A stretch of DNA of 64,000 bases from Viola odorata (Eukaryota > Streptophyta > Magnoliopsida > Malpighiales > Violaceae), in the NCBI GenBank assembly GCA_963691705.1, contig OY829538.1, positions 32,570,836 through 32,634,835 of the forward strand, given 5' to 3'. Below, in pieces: positions 34,430 to 49,682 of the stretch; the stretch's first letter is position 1, and every line of letters begins with the position of its first letter. The translations under genes were made by a program, and so were the position numbers. The notes below the pieces were generated by a model. That model ran no database searches and was not told where the DNA came from. It saw nothing but the letters and a program-made list of their open reading frames with translations.

Positions 34430-35260
34430 TGGGATTTCCAAGAAAAAGATACGAGACTCTATCAAAAGAGAATCAATGAACTAAATCGCAAGATCCTAGA
34501 AGAAATATGGTCTACAATGAAAGAAGATGCTCCATGGGAGTTTATATCACCCGAATACGCAAGGATGTATCAAGATGACTTCAAGCAGTACTATCATACA
34601 AAACGTCTCAAACTATAATCTATCTCGGCACCAGCTCAGAAAAAGAATTAGACAGAATCCACATCATCACCTACTCAACAAGCAAGGATTAAATGACATG
34701 GATGACAACCCAACACGTGTTTATCTAAACCTAGGTGATAATCCAAATGTTTCCTATTCGCAATAAGTAGACTCCAACATCATCTACTTTTAGCTGAAGG
34801 AATTTCACAATCAAGTACTTCCAGCATACGGTACTTCACAACCAAGTACTTACAGCTGAAGTATCACATGTATAGTAGTGTTTCTATTGTGTTTGTAATA
34901 TTAGGCAATTTGTTTGCTTGTAATATGTAGTAATAACTCATCACGTGTCCTGCTAGCTTCCTTGCTAGTGTGTGTCATGTGATTGTCATATGTTTATTAT
35001 ATGATAATTATATGTCCTATTAGGGAGTTATTTTATTAGGAATTTGTAGGTTTATTTTTTGTGATTGTCAAGCAACATGTAGCCTGAACAATCTGCAATT
35101 AGATAAGCTTAAAATATGTGTTTTTCAGATGTCATGTATCTGTACATTCACATGGATAAGGCTTTCCTCTTTCTCTATAACTAGAGGGTGTAATCCATTG
35201 TAAAATCATGAGGAAAAAAATTAAAGTTCAGTCTACAAACTTCAACAAACATATCTAGCT
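34430..35260 (+). other. Unassigned fragment, possibly pararetrovirus-derived
   Basis: 34430-34618 reads as one open frame ending in TAA (with KILEEIWSTMKEDAPWEF and YARMYQDDFKQYYH), without a start codon that would mark a gene. Behind it come repeated AAGTACTT words (34815-34860). A stretch with a TATA-like element (CTCTATAACTAGAGG, near 35175) and an A-rich segment (near 35215) is reminiscent of the promoter/leader end of plant pararetroviruses. No reverse transcriptase or movement protein motif is present. The assignment is weak; an LTR-element tail is equally possible. Confidence 0.25.
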
Positions 35261-35466
35261 AAATATCCTTTCTATCCATCTATATTTTTTTCTAAATTAG
35301 CCTTTCATTTCTGACTATACAACCTTCATCCTTTCACAAACGGATTCCTCATGGGTGACAATGTGGTCTGCTTCATCTTGTTCGCTCAACCATGATAATT
35401 ATTATCTCTATTAAATTGTTCAAATGAAAGGTACATGGGTGGCGTCATGGTTTTCTTCAGCAAACC

Positions 35467-35858
35467 GTGTCTAGTGGCTCACTACTCAAGAAGTTCAACC
35501 TACTAAGGAAGGTAGCTAAAATGAGTCGACTTACACTAGCGCTAGAAGGACATAGAGTGAAAATTAATTGCGATGATGCAGTTGTTGATTCCGGCATAGA
35601 TTGGGGTGCGTTCTGCGAAATGATCAAGGTAACCGTGTGCTTTCTGCTGTTCAATTATGTCCAGGACAATTTGATGTTGCTACTGCTGAACTTATGGCGA
35701 TCAAATTTGGCATTCAAATTACGCAGAAATTCGGACACCACAACCTGTTGATCTCATCTAATTGCCCAGTGGCTACCAACGAACTAAATAACGTCACAAC
35801 CTCTATTATTCATATAGCTCTCATCGATGATGACATCCGGTTTAAGGTACTTGTTTGA
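35467..35858 (+). pseudogene. RNase H-like domain fragment (LINE/RVT_3 type)
   Basis: The first frame ends its match at VKINCDDAVVDSGIDWG, then a frame change near 35615 continues as VLRNDQGNRVLSAVQ and ATAELMAIKFGIQ. This is the order of the plant RNase H domain (PF13456) at the end of non-LTR retrotransposons and related genes. It is a short, frameshifted fragment with no start codon. Confidence 0.6.
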
Positions 35859-35869
35859 AAGGAGAGAAT

Positions 35870-36081
35870 CCAATGTAAGTTAGCTTTAAAACTACAATGC
35901 ACACTCCTAGGTTGTGGCAAGCCATTTCAGTATTACGTCTTTACTTCGTATTAACATTTTATCTATACTTTAATATATGAAGCTCTATTTATTTTTAAAA
36001 AGATGAAGAAAAAAATAGACAATATAAACAAACAAAGGGAAAATAAAGTTATTTGAAACTAAATACTGAATATAAATGATA
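35870..36081. other. Short AT-rich spacer
   Basis: Nothing recognised. Confidence 0.5.
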
Positions 36082-36335
36082 CTCCCTCTGGCGCAGAGGG
36101 AGGTTGCTATTTTTTTGACTTTTTTATTCTTTTTTGTTACAAAATTGCCCTTGATTTTCTATTAAATAACGACAATAGTTTTGTAAATAAAAGGGCCATG
36201 GTTTTGTAAATAGAGAGGTGTGAAGAGGGTAAACTCGTCATGTTGATAGAACATGTGGGCCAACAGAGGTAAAGTGACAAGTAAATTAGACCAACAAATT
36301 CGTAGGTAAGTGACATCTTTTAGAAGACGGAGGGA
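36082..36335. mobile_element. Stowaway-like MITE upstream of FAM133-like gene
   Basis: A 254 bp element lies between TA dinucleotides. Its ends are CTCCCTCTGGC and, as the reverse complement, CTCCCTCCGTC; only about 11 bases are clearly inverted-repeated. It ends about 500 bp before the ATG of the gene at 36835. Confidence 0.65.
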
Positions 36336-36834
36336 GTAGTAAGTAGGAGGTATAATTTTAAAAACTGTGTTAGCTCTTTTTTTGTAATGAAGAGGAGAAA
36401 CAATAATTACCCAATAAAATTAATTGAAAGAATTACCCTCCAACATCAGTGTTTTTTTAAGCTATATAATTCGGAAAACACAATTAATATAATCTTAAGA
36501 AGAGAAAAGAAGAAGATTGACCACTATTGGTGATTTATTTGCCTTTTCTAATCATTTAGCTAATCTTCTACTTCTAATCTAATTATCTAACACATAATTT
36601 TGGCCCACCACCCACACATATCACATGCCATCTCAGTAAACCTCCTTCACATCTCATATCTGTCTTCGTTACTCTCCGTCCCTGTCTCGTATTTTCTCTC
36701 TCCGTCATGGGTTTTGGACCGTTGATAATACCCTAATCAAATCTCTTCAAACTGCTCAATTTTCCTCACGAATCGAGCCCCTCTTGTAACTCTTCGCGTC
36801 TTCTCATCTGGGTATCTCTTAGATTTCAACAAGA
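36336..36834 (+). promoter_or_regulatory. Promoter and 5' UTR region of FAM133-like gene
   Basis: No coding sequence. The last ~180 bp is pyrimidine-rich (CTCTCTCCGTC, CTTCGCGTC) as in plant 5' UTRs. No single convincing TATA box was identified. Confidence 0.5.
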
Positions 36835-39150
36835 ATGGGGAAAAACCAAGCTTACAAAGCTATGCAGAGAGCCAGGGTTGGCTCCGGTTCTGGTGGCCCT
36901 GAAGAGATCGAGGACGGCATGGTTTGTACCCTTTCATACCGTTCCTTTATTACTCAATTCGTCATAATCCCATATCCAATTTTGTTGATTGTTTGATCGT
37001 ATTTTGTAAGCTATTTTTGTTAAATTTTCACTCTTTGCTTCCGTTTGGTTACTTGTGGTAAATGTCTTAGGTTGTTCCTTGCTTTATGAATTTGTTTTGC
37101 GAGAAATAGCTATCTAGAATTCAATGCTATCAAGTGTTTATCATATGATGGGTCCTAATGCTAAATGAACGATTTTAATTTATAAGAATGAAAGGGTTAG
37201 AGTGCTGCTTTGGTTGGTTGGAATCAATAACACTCTCTTACCAATTTGGATGCTTGTTGAAGCTAAAAACCTCATTTGTTGACGCTTTTACTTCTGTTTC
37301 AATTAAGGGTCAATTGTTTGTGAGGAATTGACGTGCTAACCATAAAATCATTGGTACCTTGAGACAATTGTATGTTTCTATGGTGCTTTAGGGTAACAAT
37401 GTGTTGCAGGGTTTAAGTTTCAACCATGTTTTACAGAATGGTTTACAAAGTGATTGACATTTGTTTATGGGGTGTGCATGTAGTAGATCAAGTTATTGTT
37501 TCCAGCTAGTAGTATGATGTTTTTCGTGGTTTAATGAATATCTTCGATAATTTGGCGTCATGACTGTGCATGTCAACCACACCTTCATGTAAAAAATTCT
37601 TTTGCTCATTAAAGGAGGACCTTAAGTGAATTTATTATTGCTCATCATCATCAGAAAGTAGGCTCTATTTATGAGATATATGTACACATCTTGTTCTTTT
37701 TTCCTGGAACGATTCTGATGAGGACTGTCGCAGGTGGATGGTTCTTTTCATACACCAGAGTGGCATGCTGCTCGTTTGGCCAGCCTCAATACATCTCACA
37801 CAATTACCTGGGAAGAGTTCAAAAAAAAGCAAAAGGTAACAACATTGTATAAGTCATATAGCTGCAAGTCTTAATGTTCAATTCTTTATATATATTGTTT
37901 ACTCAGAATTCTTTAAATTATTATATGAATATGCATTACTGTTTCCAATTCGTGCTGTATGGATTCTACACACCGCATTTCATTGATATGGTGATTCCAC
38001 ATGAGTTTAGCTTGCTCTTGAACAAAACTGAATTTTGGTTCTGTACTTGTTGCACCAGGAAGACGAGATGAGAAAGGGGGAAGTGGAGGCTGACAAAGAT
38101 AGAATGATGCGGGAATACAGAGCTCAGCTAGATGCTGAAAGGGCACACAAACTTGCCCATGGGAGGAACCACTCTAGCAGTAAATCCAATCATAAAAAAG
38201 GCATGTATCAAAAACCTTGAGTAGATGAAAATCTTATACTATGAAGTTCTAAACACTGGTGTATCCTTTTCCCCTCTGAATTTAAGACTTCCTTGCAGAT
38301 AGAAAGAGCAAAGATTTGAAGAAACGCAGCAAAAAGAGAAAGGTGTCTTTTTATTTATTTGTTTTTTCTAGTTAATTGTATTTCCCGTTTTTCTAGAATT
38401 TACATTCCAAGTTTATTTGGACAACTGCTGGTATTCTGGTTGCTTAGTTGCTTCTTTTTATGGATTGTTGATCTTTTCATTCTTAGGAATTGTGGACTCT
38501 ACCTGCAGATGTCTCGTATTAAATTTCATATGAAGAGACTTGAAACTCGAGACTCAAGACTCAAGACTTGAGAGTCGAGACTCAATTCTCAAGACTTGAG
38601 ACTTGAAACTTGAGACTTGTGCTGATTCAAGGAGCTTGAATTGAAAAAAGAAGGCCTAGAACTATATTCTATTTCCCCAACTTTAATCTATGGTAGTTAG
38701 AGTTTGTCTTATGGTGTGAGTTATTTCTCCCCCGCTCCGTACCCTATCAACTGTTTTATGCCTTTTTTGCAAGAGATTGTGATTATGAATCAGTGTCCAT
38801 ACCAATTGAGGATAGTTTTTAATGAGACATATCATGCATGCAGCTTTGCCTAATTTTTCTAGTTTACCTGCTTATCCTGTCGTTTTTCATATGAAACTGA
38901 AGCATATTTATCTCAACAACTTTTTCAGCATTCGAGGCAGAGATCTTCTGAGTCAAGCTCTGAGAGTTCATCATCGGAGTCTTCAAGTAGTGATGACGAG
39001 GAGAGAGAATCACGAAGATCCAAGTCCAGGTCTAAGAAAATGAAAAGGGAGAAGAGGCATCGGTCAAAAACCAAGCACTCCCGCAGCAGCGATGAAGAGG
39101 CTGATGGTCCTGTGCCACTTTCGAAGTTCTTCGGCAATGTGAAAAGCTAA
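36835..39150 (+). CDS. FAM133-like arginine/serine-rich nuclear protein
   Basis: Five exons join into a 198-residue frame: 36835-36921, 37734-37835, 38059-38200, 38299-38342 and 38929-39150 (stop TAA). All splice phases agree. Introns 1, 2 and 4 are GT-AG; intron 3 (38201-38298) has a GC donor (AG|GCATGT). The protein starts MGKNQAYKAMQRARVG. It has a conserved block (FHTPEWHAARLASLNTSHT, WEEFKKKQ) and a charged helical part (MMREYRAQLDAERAHK). The end is a lysine/arginine/serine-rich tail with acidic serine clusters, ending PLSKFFGNVKS. Plant proteins of this type are annotated as FAM133-like and are presumed nuclear, RS-type, possibly splicing-linked; the exact role is not established. It converges tail-to-tail on the MAP kinase gene, with 726 bp between stop codons. 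Confidence 0.85.
38515..38620. repeat. Degenerate 10 bp minisatellite in intron 4
   Basis: Repeats of GACTTGAGAC and its variants, mixed with the complementary word GACTCAAGAC, fill about 100 bp of intron 4. Direct and inverted units coexist, so the transcript could form small hairpins. Confidence 0.75.
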
Positions 39151-39876
39151 TGTAGCTCAATTGAAGTTGTTGTATGTACTCATACAAGTATTTTTTTCCT
39201 ATCACCAGAAATCAGCCTTGTTCTCCTTTTTTTTCCATCTCTCATTTTTCTTTTGTTTTTTGATAATTGCTTTTTCTTCCCTTTCAAAATTCAGCTTGTA
39301 ACATTATTTTCCCTCCAGGATTCTTACAGATTAAAGTTCAATCTTCGTTGTTTGAAATACTGTGATCAAATTCATATTAGCGTCGGAACGAATTTCAGTT
39401 TTTCAAAATTCTGTGAAAAACATTCAATTCAACCTTTGTTTTTGTTCCAAATGCAAGTATGAAAGTCATCATAGGAAATTTTAACTTTCCGAATGGAAAT
39501 GCAGTGTTGCTATCACTTGTGCTATTGCAATATTGCGACTTTGAAATACTTTGAAAGAAAAAAACAAAACAGCATAAAATAAGGTCTACTCCCTCTGTTA
39601 CAGCCTATTTTCATGTCTGTAAGGTGTACATGAGAAACAGAAACTGACTCTAATCATAAAAACCGATCAACAAACAAGAAACAACAAAGCCGATACAACA
39701 AACATTGCATTGTTCCTGTCCCCGGATTCCGCCCATAATCGAATATTTCATCAATTCAAGAACCACCCAGTTTTGGGATGGATCATATGTACATGATAAA
39801 AATAAATTACCGAAAACATATAAACCATGTAATCCCACTCTAAACAAAACCATAATGAATAAATGGGAGTCATCGA
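39151..39876. other. Convergent intergenic region / 3' UTRs
   Basis: It contains the 3' UTRs of both convergent genes. A Stowaway-like end (CTCCCTCTGTTACAGCC) lies at 39591 without an identified partner. No additional coding sequence is seen. Confidence 0.5.
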
Positions 39877-43448
<3,572 letters not shown>

Positions 43449-44392
43449 TTTTGAGGTGGTCAACAGATCTAGAGGTTGTTATTGTTTGTTTTTATTTTTG
43501 CTATGCAGCTGTTTGTTTGTTGTAGTGATGATGATGATGAAGTGGTGATCTTTGGTGCGCGCGTGAGATAGAAAAAAATAAAAGTGAGAGAGAGAGAGAC
43601 TGAGACAGGGAAGAAAGCTTTTTATTTTTATCTTTATTTTCTCATTTTTTTGGTTGTTGTTCGTTCTGTTCTCGTTTTTTATACTGATTTTTGTTTTCGG
43701 TTTTCGTTGCTGTTCAGATTGTGCAGTGTGAACTGTTGTGAAGTGAGTTTTACTTTACTGATTTTGCTGATTGGATGTCGCGTGTAACAAAAAGATTGAA
43801 CACGTGGGCAACTCGTTGCTTCTTTATTTTTTCTTCTCTTTTCCCTTAATTTTGGAGGGAAAGTATAAAAAATATTAATCATCCGTACCAATTATATTAT
43901 GGACTTACTAAACTTATTCTCGTCTACATTTTATCTTCCAGCAAACTTTAAAAAAAAAAAAGATAAATCAACCGCTCTTTTTCTTTATAAAATATAGTTA
44001 TATCTCGAGTTCGGGTATTTTATTTATTTTATTTATATATTATAGAGTAATGATTTGGAAATGTTTGTACTAATAAAAGGAAAAAGGAATTAAGATGGAA
44101 AGTGGGAAAGCACGTCGTCGGAAACGGCAAAGGTGTTTAAATAAAGAAAATAAAAAGAGAAGTACAAAAATGGTGGCTGATTTTTCTAAAAAATTATTTC
44201 AGACAACTATTGGAATTCGATTTAAAACAATAAAATTTTCCAATTTCATTTTGTTTGCATGACAAAAAGGTGGGAACCATAAGTTATATTTTTATTTTTA
44301 TTTTCCAAAAAAAAAAAAGGAAAGTGGAAAGGAGTAGTCGGTAGCTTTGTCTCACGGCCTCCCTTTTATCATTATCCCAACCAAACCTAATA
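43449..44392 (-). promoter_or_regulatory. 5' UTR and promoter region of the MAP kinase gene
   Basis: It includes a (GAT)n-like run near 43525-43545 and a GA/CT microsatellite at 43586-43600, which reads as a CT-rich leader in the gene's sense. AT-rich DNA follows out to the mariner-derived element. The transcription start was not determined. Confidence 0.5.
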
Positions 44393-45631
44393 CTCCCTCC
44401 GGCTGATTTTAGTTGTCGTTTTGAGCCAAAGACCGCTGGCTGTAATTACTTATCGTCTTGGATGTTTGTGTCCATTCACTTCTGCCTTTTATGCGTTTGT
44501 CCTTGAAGCCAGTTGTCCTTCGACGTGGAACGCAGTGTTTTACGTGGGCAAAAAAGGAATGGCAAATAAATGTGGATCTCCATCTCCTCACTCAACCAAC
44601 GCCTCTAACAACAAAACCAGAGCTCCAACCTCCATATCCTCTCTCCATCTCCTCGATTTCCTTTCTTCTTTCCTTAACAACAAAATCCAATATCGATCAA
44701 ACAAAAAATGGAGGATTGTTATCCTGAAATTGAGGATTCAAATGATATTAATATCCCCCTATTTTGTGATGAAATGGAGGATTTAGGATTTGAAAAAGAG
44801 AAGCAGAGAAGAGAGAGAGAGAAGCAGAGGAGGGTTGAGGATTCGGCAGTGGAGAAATGGGTCGTAGCTTGGTGGAGGCAAATCGGGAGTTGAGGATTCG
44901 GCAGTTGAGGATTCGGTAGTGGCGGTAACGGAATCGGGGAAGGAGAAATGGGTTGTAGCTTGGCGGAGTCGGGAGTTTGGTGAGGCTGGGTGACTTGATT
45001 GGGTATTTGATTGAATTAATTGGGTAGATGATTGATTAATTTGGTAGAAATGTTGTTGATTGAGTTTGTGATTGGGCGATTGAGGGATGGTGGCTGGGCT
45101 GGTGCGGTTTGGTGGTTAGGAGTGAGGAGGATGAGTAGATTTGGTGGCTGGGCAGATTGTGCAAAGGGAAAGAGGAGAGTAGATCGGGATGGCTGGACGA
45201 TGAGGAGTACGGTGGCGAGGCTGGTCAACGGAGCAGAGGAACGGATCCGGGCTGCGAGATGATGAGGGCGACGGCGTCGGGCGAGGCTGTGATCGAAGTA
45301 CGCGAGGGATCAGGTGGCCATGGAAGATTGCGGCGAGGGAGAGGAGCACGCGACGGATCAGGTGGCCGGGGAAGATTCCGGCGAGGGAGAGGCTTTTTAA
45401 TTTTAGCGCAGTTATGGTAATTATTTGAGTGAATTCCGGTTTGATTTCAGTTGATTTTAGCGAGTTGGTTTCAAAATGGGGAAGGAGTTGCAAGCGAGGA
45501 GGAGAGAACGAGTGAAGGTTGTGCGGGCCCCACGAACGAAGACACAAAAGCTTGCCCTGTCAGTGTGCACTGTAGCACCCTTAAAATTCGTGATTCGGCC
45601 CAAAACGTCAAGTATATTCAGTCGGAGGGAG
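44393..45631 (+). mobile_element. Mariner-derived non-autonomous element, 1.24 kb
   Basis: TA-flanked at both ends. Imperfect terminal inverted repeats of about 34 bp start CTCCCTCCGGCTGATTTTAG, and the other end (reverse complement) starts CTCCCTCCGACTGAATATAC; both then contain CGTTTTG-GCC. The subterminal CACCCTTAAAATTCGTGAT matches the autonomous-type element ending at 16113. No catalytic transposase core is present. It begins 945 bp upstream of the MAP kinase ATG. Confidence 0.85.
44708..44893 (+). CDS. Short acidic ORF in mariner-derived element
   Basis: A 61-codon frame from an ATG: MEDCYPEIEDSNDINIPLF, then an E/K/R-rich helix. Its place after the left terminus matches the first coding exon of plant mariner transposases, so it may be an N-terminal remnant. 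No domain is recognised. Downstream sequence carries repeated GAGGATTCGGCAGT units (44835-44925). Overlapping longer frames on either strand look like GC-rich by-products. Confidence 0.3.
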   Translation: MEDCYPEIEDSNDINIPLFCDEMEDLGFEKEKQRREREKQRRVEDSAVEKWVVAWWRQIGS

Positions 45632-47900
45632 TATAGGATAGAAGAACTGTTAGGTGTGTCCTGTTGTCACTCATCATTTTATTTTATTTTTAAAAAATGC
45701 ACCCTAAGAAAAGTTTAATTGGGTCTCTAACATATTTTTTGTTCAATAAAATTTTTAACGTTTTGGTATGATATTCGATTAGGTCCTTCCGTTACAAAAA
45801 AAATCCAACGTGGCAAGTGTTGTCGTTAAATGATCGTATTTTATTATTTTCTCATTGTTAAGTGGCCCCAACTTATCAGAAAATCTCCTAATCCGAATTA
45901 GTTCGACCGAATTTTGCTAATCCACTAGCTTAGGGTTTCACAATGGTTCACCCACAACCAAATACAGTCTTTTACCTTAGGTTCAAGCACAACTTATCAC
46001 AATCCCTATTATACAAGGAAGTTTCAACAACCTAAATCTTTTTCAAGGATCAAGACTCAAATCCTATGTTCTTTTACAAGGACAAGAACACCAACCCAAA
46101 ACCCGAAGTGTTTATAGTACACTTTGAACCTTTACAAGAGTTGAATTAAAATAATACAATTTAAGCACAATTGGTGTTTGAGATATAAAAATGTATGATC
46201 AATAATAACACTAATAAACACAATAAAATCTCAAGGATCGAAAAAGCAAACTATTTACTTGAAATAGCAAGAGAAGAAAAATCAAGTTGAAATTGTTCTT
46301 GTTTTGATTCTTGAAAAAATGAGTGAATTTATATTTTGCAATGTATATTTTTCTCTCATCAACTCTACCGAATGATAGAAAATATGTATTTATAAGGTGA
46401 GAGAGTTTTATGGTCATTTATGGTTGTTGAAGTAAAAACTAGCCGTTGTTTTTTTTTAAATCACCTAAAAAAAATTGTCTGCAGACACTAACGATATACC
46501 GTTAATTCCTGGTAGTATACTTCTAGAGACTAGGGGCTTAGTGGTATACCGTTAAGGCTCTTAGTGGTATACCTTTAAGGCTAGCTCTTACCTATATACC
46601 TTTAAGACCTGCCGGTATACCTCTAAGTACTGTAGGCCAAAATTCTCTTTAGCTACGAAACACATATAAACTCATTTCTAAACTACTCTCACTAGTCATC
46701 TTTTTTTCAATAATTAGAGAAGTTAATAAAATTAAATAAAAAATTGTCTAAAAGTTTTATTAAGAAAAATTAGAAACAGAGAATTAATTTACTAAAGAAA
46801 AAAGATTAACAGAATGCCTCTTAATGAAAAAAATAGATTAAAGGAGATGATGGGCATGATAGATAGAAAGAAGAAAAAAGAGAGGTGGCACTATTTTAAT
46901 AATTTTAGTGTTGACTTGACAACCACATCATATTAGTACGTCAGAAAATAGTTTAAAAAAATGTCCAAAATTACAAAAAACTAAGGAAATAATAAAATTA
47001 TTTCTTTTTTAGAGAAAAAATCAAATAATCTTAGAAAATTAAGTAAAAGTTATAAAAAGTTGTCAAAATTTAGAAAAATAATAGAAAAATAATCACCGAT
47101 TTGAAATATCATATATAATTTTAAGATTAAGGTAATATACAAAAAATATTTGAAAAAAAATAATACACATTATTAAAAGTTTCAAGAAAATAAAAAATGT
47201 GAAAAGAGAACCGAGCACTTTCTTATTTTTTATTTGAATTTCTTCTTAATTTTAAAATTTATAACATTTTTATCTTTTTTATTTTTCCTAACTTTTTTCT
47301 ATCTTAACATTCCCTCTTATTTTTTAAACATTCATCTCATTTTTTTCTAGAAAGGAAGTCATATTCTTTATTACTTTTGATATATATATTTTTTAATTTT
47401 TTTCCTAATCTTAAATATAATGCGATGTGGTTGCCACTTCAGCACATAGGTTATTAAAAATTCTACATCATCCGAGTTGGAGGGTGACTCGGTTTTGAAG
47501 GGCCAAATAATATGAAATGTTGAATAAATGGGTTAAATAAAAATAATTTTTAATACGTATGTTAAATGATTAAGAACTGATAAGTGGAAGAGTCAAATGA
47601 GTCATTAACTCTTATAAAAGGCAAGGGAGTGCTTGCAAATGAATTAAAAAATGTGGTTATTGAAAAGTACATTTGGGCCTAATATATAGTGGCCCGAAAT
47701 ATGATTTTTTTTAAAAATTTTGTTCTGCTCTACAGCCTTAAAATAGAACCGCGGTTATGGCTTGAACTGTTCGTGGTTAATGATTTTTAATATGTTTTTT
47801 TAGTTTTTTACGGTTCTTTCAAAATATGAATAACCGTTAAAATTAGGACAGTGAAAGCCGACCAATTCCTAGTGATCCAACCGGCTGGTCTAGTCTAGTC
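45632..47900. other. Repeat-rich AT spacer
   Basis: No gene is recognised over about 2.3 kb. A short minisatellite lies at 46490-46635. Other parts are A/T tracts and decayed sequence of unknown origin. Confidence 0.5.
46490..46635. repeat. Degenerate GGTATACC minisatellite
   Basis: Five or six units built around GGTATACC(G/T)TTAAG recur about every 20-50 bp. The core GGTATACC is itself a palindrome. Confidence 0.7.
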
Positions 47901-47929
47901 CGGTTCTGAGAGCATATTCGTACACATAC

Positions 47930-48497
47930 ATTGTGTATTTGCGAGATTCCTTTATAGCCTTTGTTGGATTGTAGCATTTTATTCAAATGTTATCAATCTT
48001 TTTAAATTATTGGAGAAACAATTATAGAAGAAACTAGATGATAATCTTTTCTAGAACGGTTAAGATATTTGCGACCGACCGTTTTACATGTAGGGTATCA
48101 AATCTTACCAGGCTAAGATCCTGATAAATAGAACGATTTACTCCTTTATTAAGGAAAATATATTTCCCTTTCCGCTATTACATGTAACAGTATCTAAGGT
48201 AGTTATACTCCTATTGGTACACGACTTCATATTCTTCTATTCGTATACGACTTCTAAATTATGCAAGAATTGTCTTTCCTCAATTTAAGGGTCTGACATC
48301 CGCTATAAATACAACTCATATATACCTAATGCAATACTAAACCCTAGCAACCTTTATACACATATTTTCTCTAAACTAACTTGATCGTTAGAGCTTCTAC
48401 GCCGAGACAACACCCCGAAGCTTTGCAGGTACATTGACGTCAATATCAACCCTACATTCATCCCTCGTGAGCACTCTCCTAGGTAACAAAGTTACTA
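47930..48497 (+). repeat. LTR of a second Tat-type element (left end approximate)
   Basis: A TATA box (GCTATAAATACAACTC) is near 48303. The following segment (ACTTGATCGTTAGAGC, ACGCCGAGACAACACCCCGA, GCAGGTAC) matches the order of the LTR at 12.8-13.0 kb. The primer site begins at 48500. Confidence 0.65.
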
Positions 48498-48499
48498 TT

Positions 48500-48518
48500 T
48501 GGTGTTTTAATTGAGAGC
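48500..48518 (+). other. Primer-binding site of second Tat-type element
   Basis: TGGTGTTTTAATTGAGAGC differs at two positions from the site at 12789-12771. Shared downstream GTGAGCATCC supports the homology. Confidence 0.75.
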
Positions 48519-48556
48519 GATTTAGAGAAAATAGTGAGCATCCATTCCTGAATAAT

Positions 48557-49290
48557 GTCCCCTATTAACCTCAACGAGATGAGTACCGATCCTCCACCCC
48601 ACCCCCTCAACAAAATAACAATCATCAAATAGCCTCTCAATTTTCCACACTCAGTCTGTCAAATTTCCTAGCCAACTATCCCATAGTCATCGTGAGCCAA
48701 CCCTAACCCGCCATAGCCGGTGTCACCAGAGCTCTACAGCTGGCCAAGTCATGAACGATACAATTTCCACACTACCACACGTCCAACCACTTAATTTAGG
48801 AGTGACGTTGGTTCGCCAGAAATTACAAGAATTCTTGAGTGCCATGAACACCATGTTCTCTACCCAAGGTGCACCAACCATAACCGTTCCCATTCAGGGT
48901 ACAACAACCATAAACGTTCCCATTCAGGGTACACCAGCCATAAACGTTCCCATTCTAACCAACCTAGCTCAGATACCACAAGACCAACTCACCCATTCCA
49001 GAAACCAGGATAATTGTTCATATCTAAACGATTTAAGGAATCTCCTTAATAGGAGAAAAAGTTCTCGAGTCATTCAGAACATGGATGGCCTAGAAGATGT
49101 TAGCAGTTCTGATCATCATGGATACCCACACAACCTGAACCCACGATCTGGTCGCTACCACCCTTATGATAGTAATAGAAACAACATAGCCAGCATGCCA
49201 CCTTTCACTATTTCAGAGACCATTCGTTCCCCACAAAATTTCAATCTAGTGCCTATTTCAAGTCATTTATTTAAATTAATAAAGTTTTGA
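48557..49290 (+). pseudogene. Tat-type gag N-terminal fragment
   Basis: The ATG at 48557 follows the primer site by about 40 bp but is closed by a stop after a short run. An open frame from 48751 reads on to 49290. It contains three 10-residue repeats (GAPTITVPIQ-type, encoded by 30 bp repeats at about 48870-48960) and a PPFTISETIRSPQNF segment that corresponds to the start of the Tat gag core. The gag core proper, protease and pol are missing; similarity ends near 49265. Confidence 0.6.
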
Positions 49291-49680
49291 ATTTTCAAGT
49301 AAATGTTTCTCTAAATTTTTCAAGAAATTTGATTAAATTAATAAAGTACTTAAGTATTAAAAAATATTTATTTTATAAAAAAAAAATTACTTATAAAAAA
49401 GAAAAACATAGTAGTTTAATATAAATGATGATGAATGTGCATAGCATGTGCCCTATTAAATTAGTTCTTTAAAAACTGAGAGAAAATTAACGCAGGGTAA
49501 GCACCTTGGGCAAATCATGAACAAATTATTATAACACAACTTGTTAGTGAGTACTTTTTTTTATGACGTAAGTCATTTAATTATATACAATGTGAGGAAT
49601 GTAATTTTTAGGCTTTAAGTCTCCTATTTAATATAAAAATATATATTTTTTCATTAAAAATAATTAAAATTTAGTGCTTG
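49291..49680. other. AT-rich spacer
   Basis: AT-rich sequence between the gag fragment and the LRR pseudogene. Nothing recognised. Confidence 0.5.
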
Positions 49681-49682
49681 CA

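Noticed and set aside
39591..39660. A MITE between the two convergent genes
   Set aside because: Only one Stowaway-like end is visible; no inverted partner was found, so it is reported only as part of the intergenic region.
45016..45547. Overlapping frames on both strands in the 1.24 kb mariner derivative
   Set aside because: Low-complexity G-rich sequence open in several frames; no domain and no conserved start.
44393..45631. A host gene just upstream of the MAP kinase
   Set aside because: Terminal inverted repeats with TA at both ends and subterminal similarity to the 16.1 kb mariner end show it is a transposon derivative.
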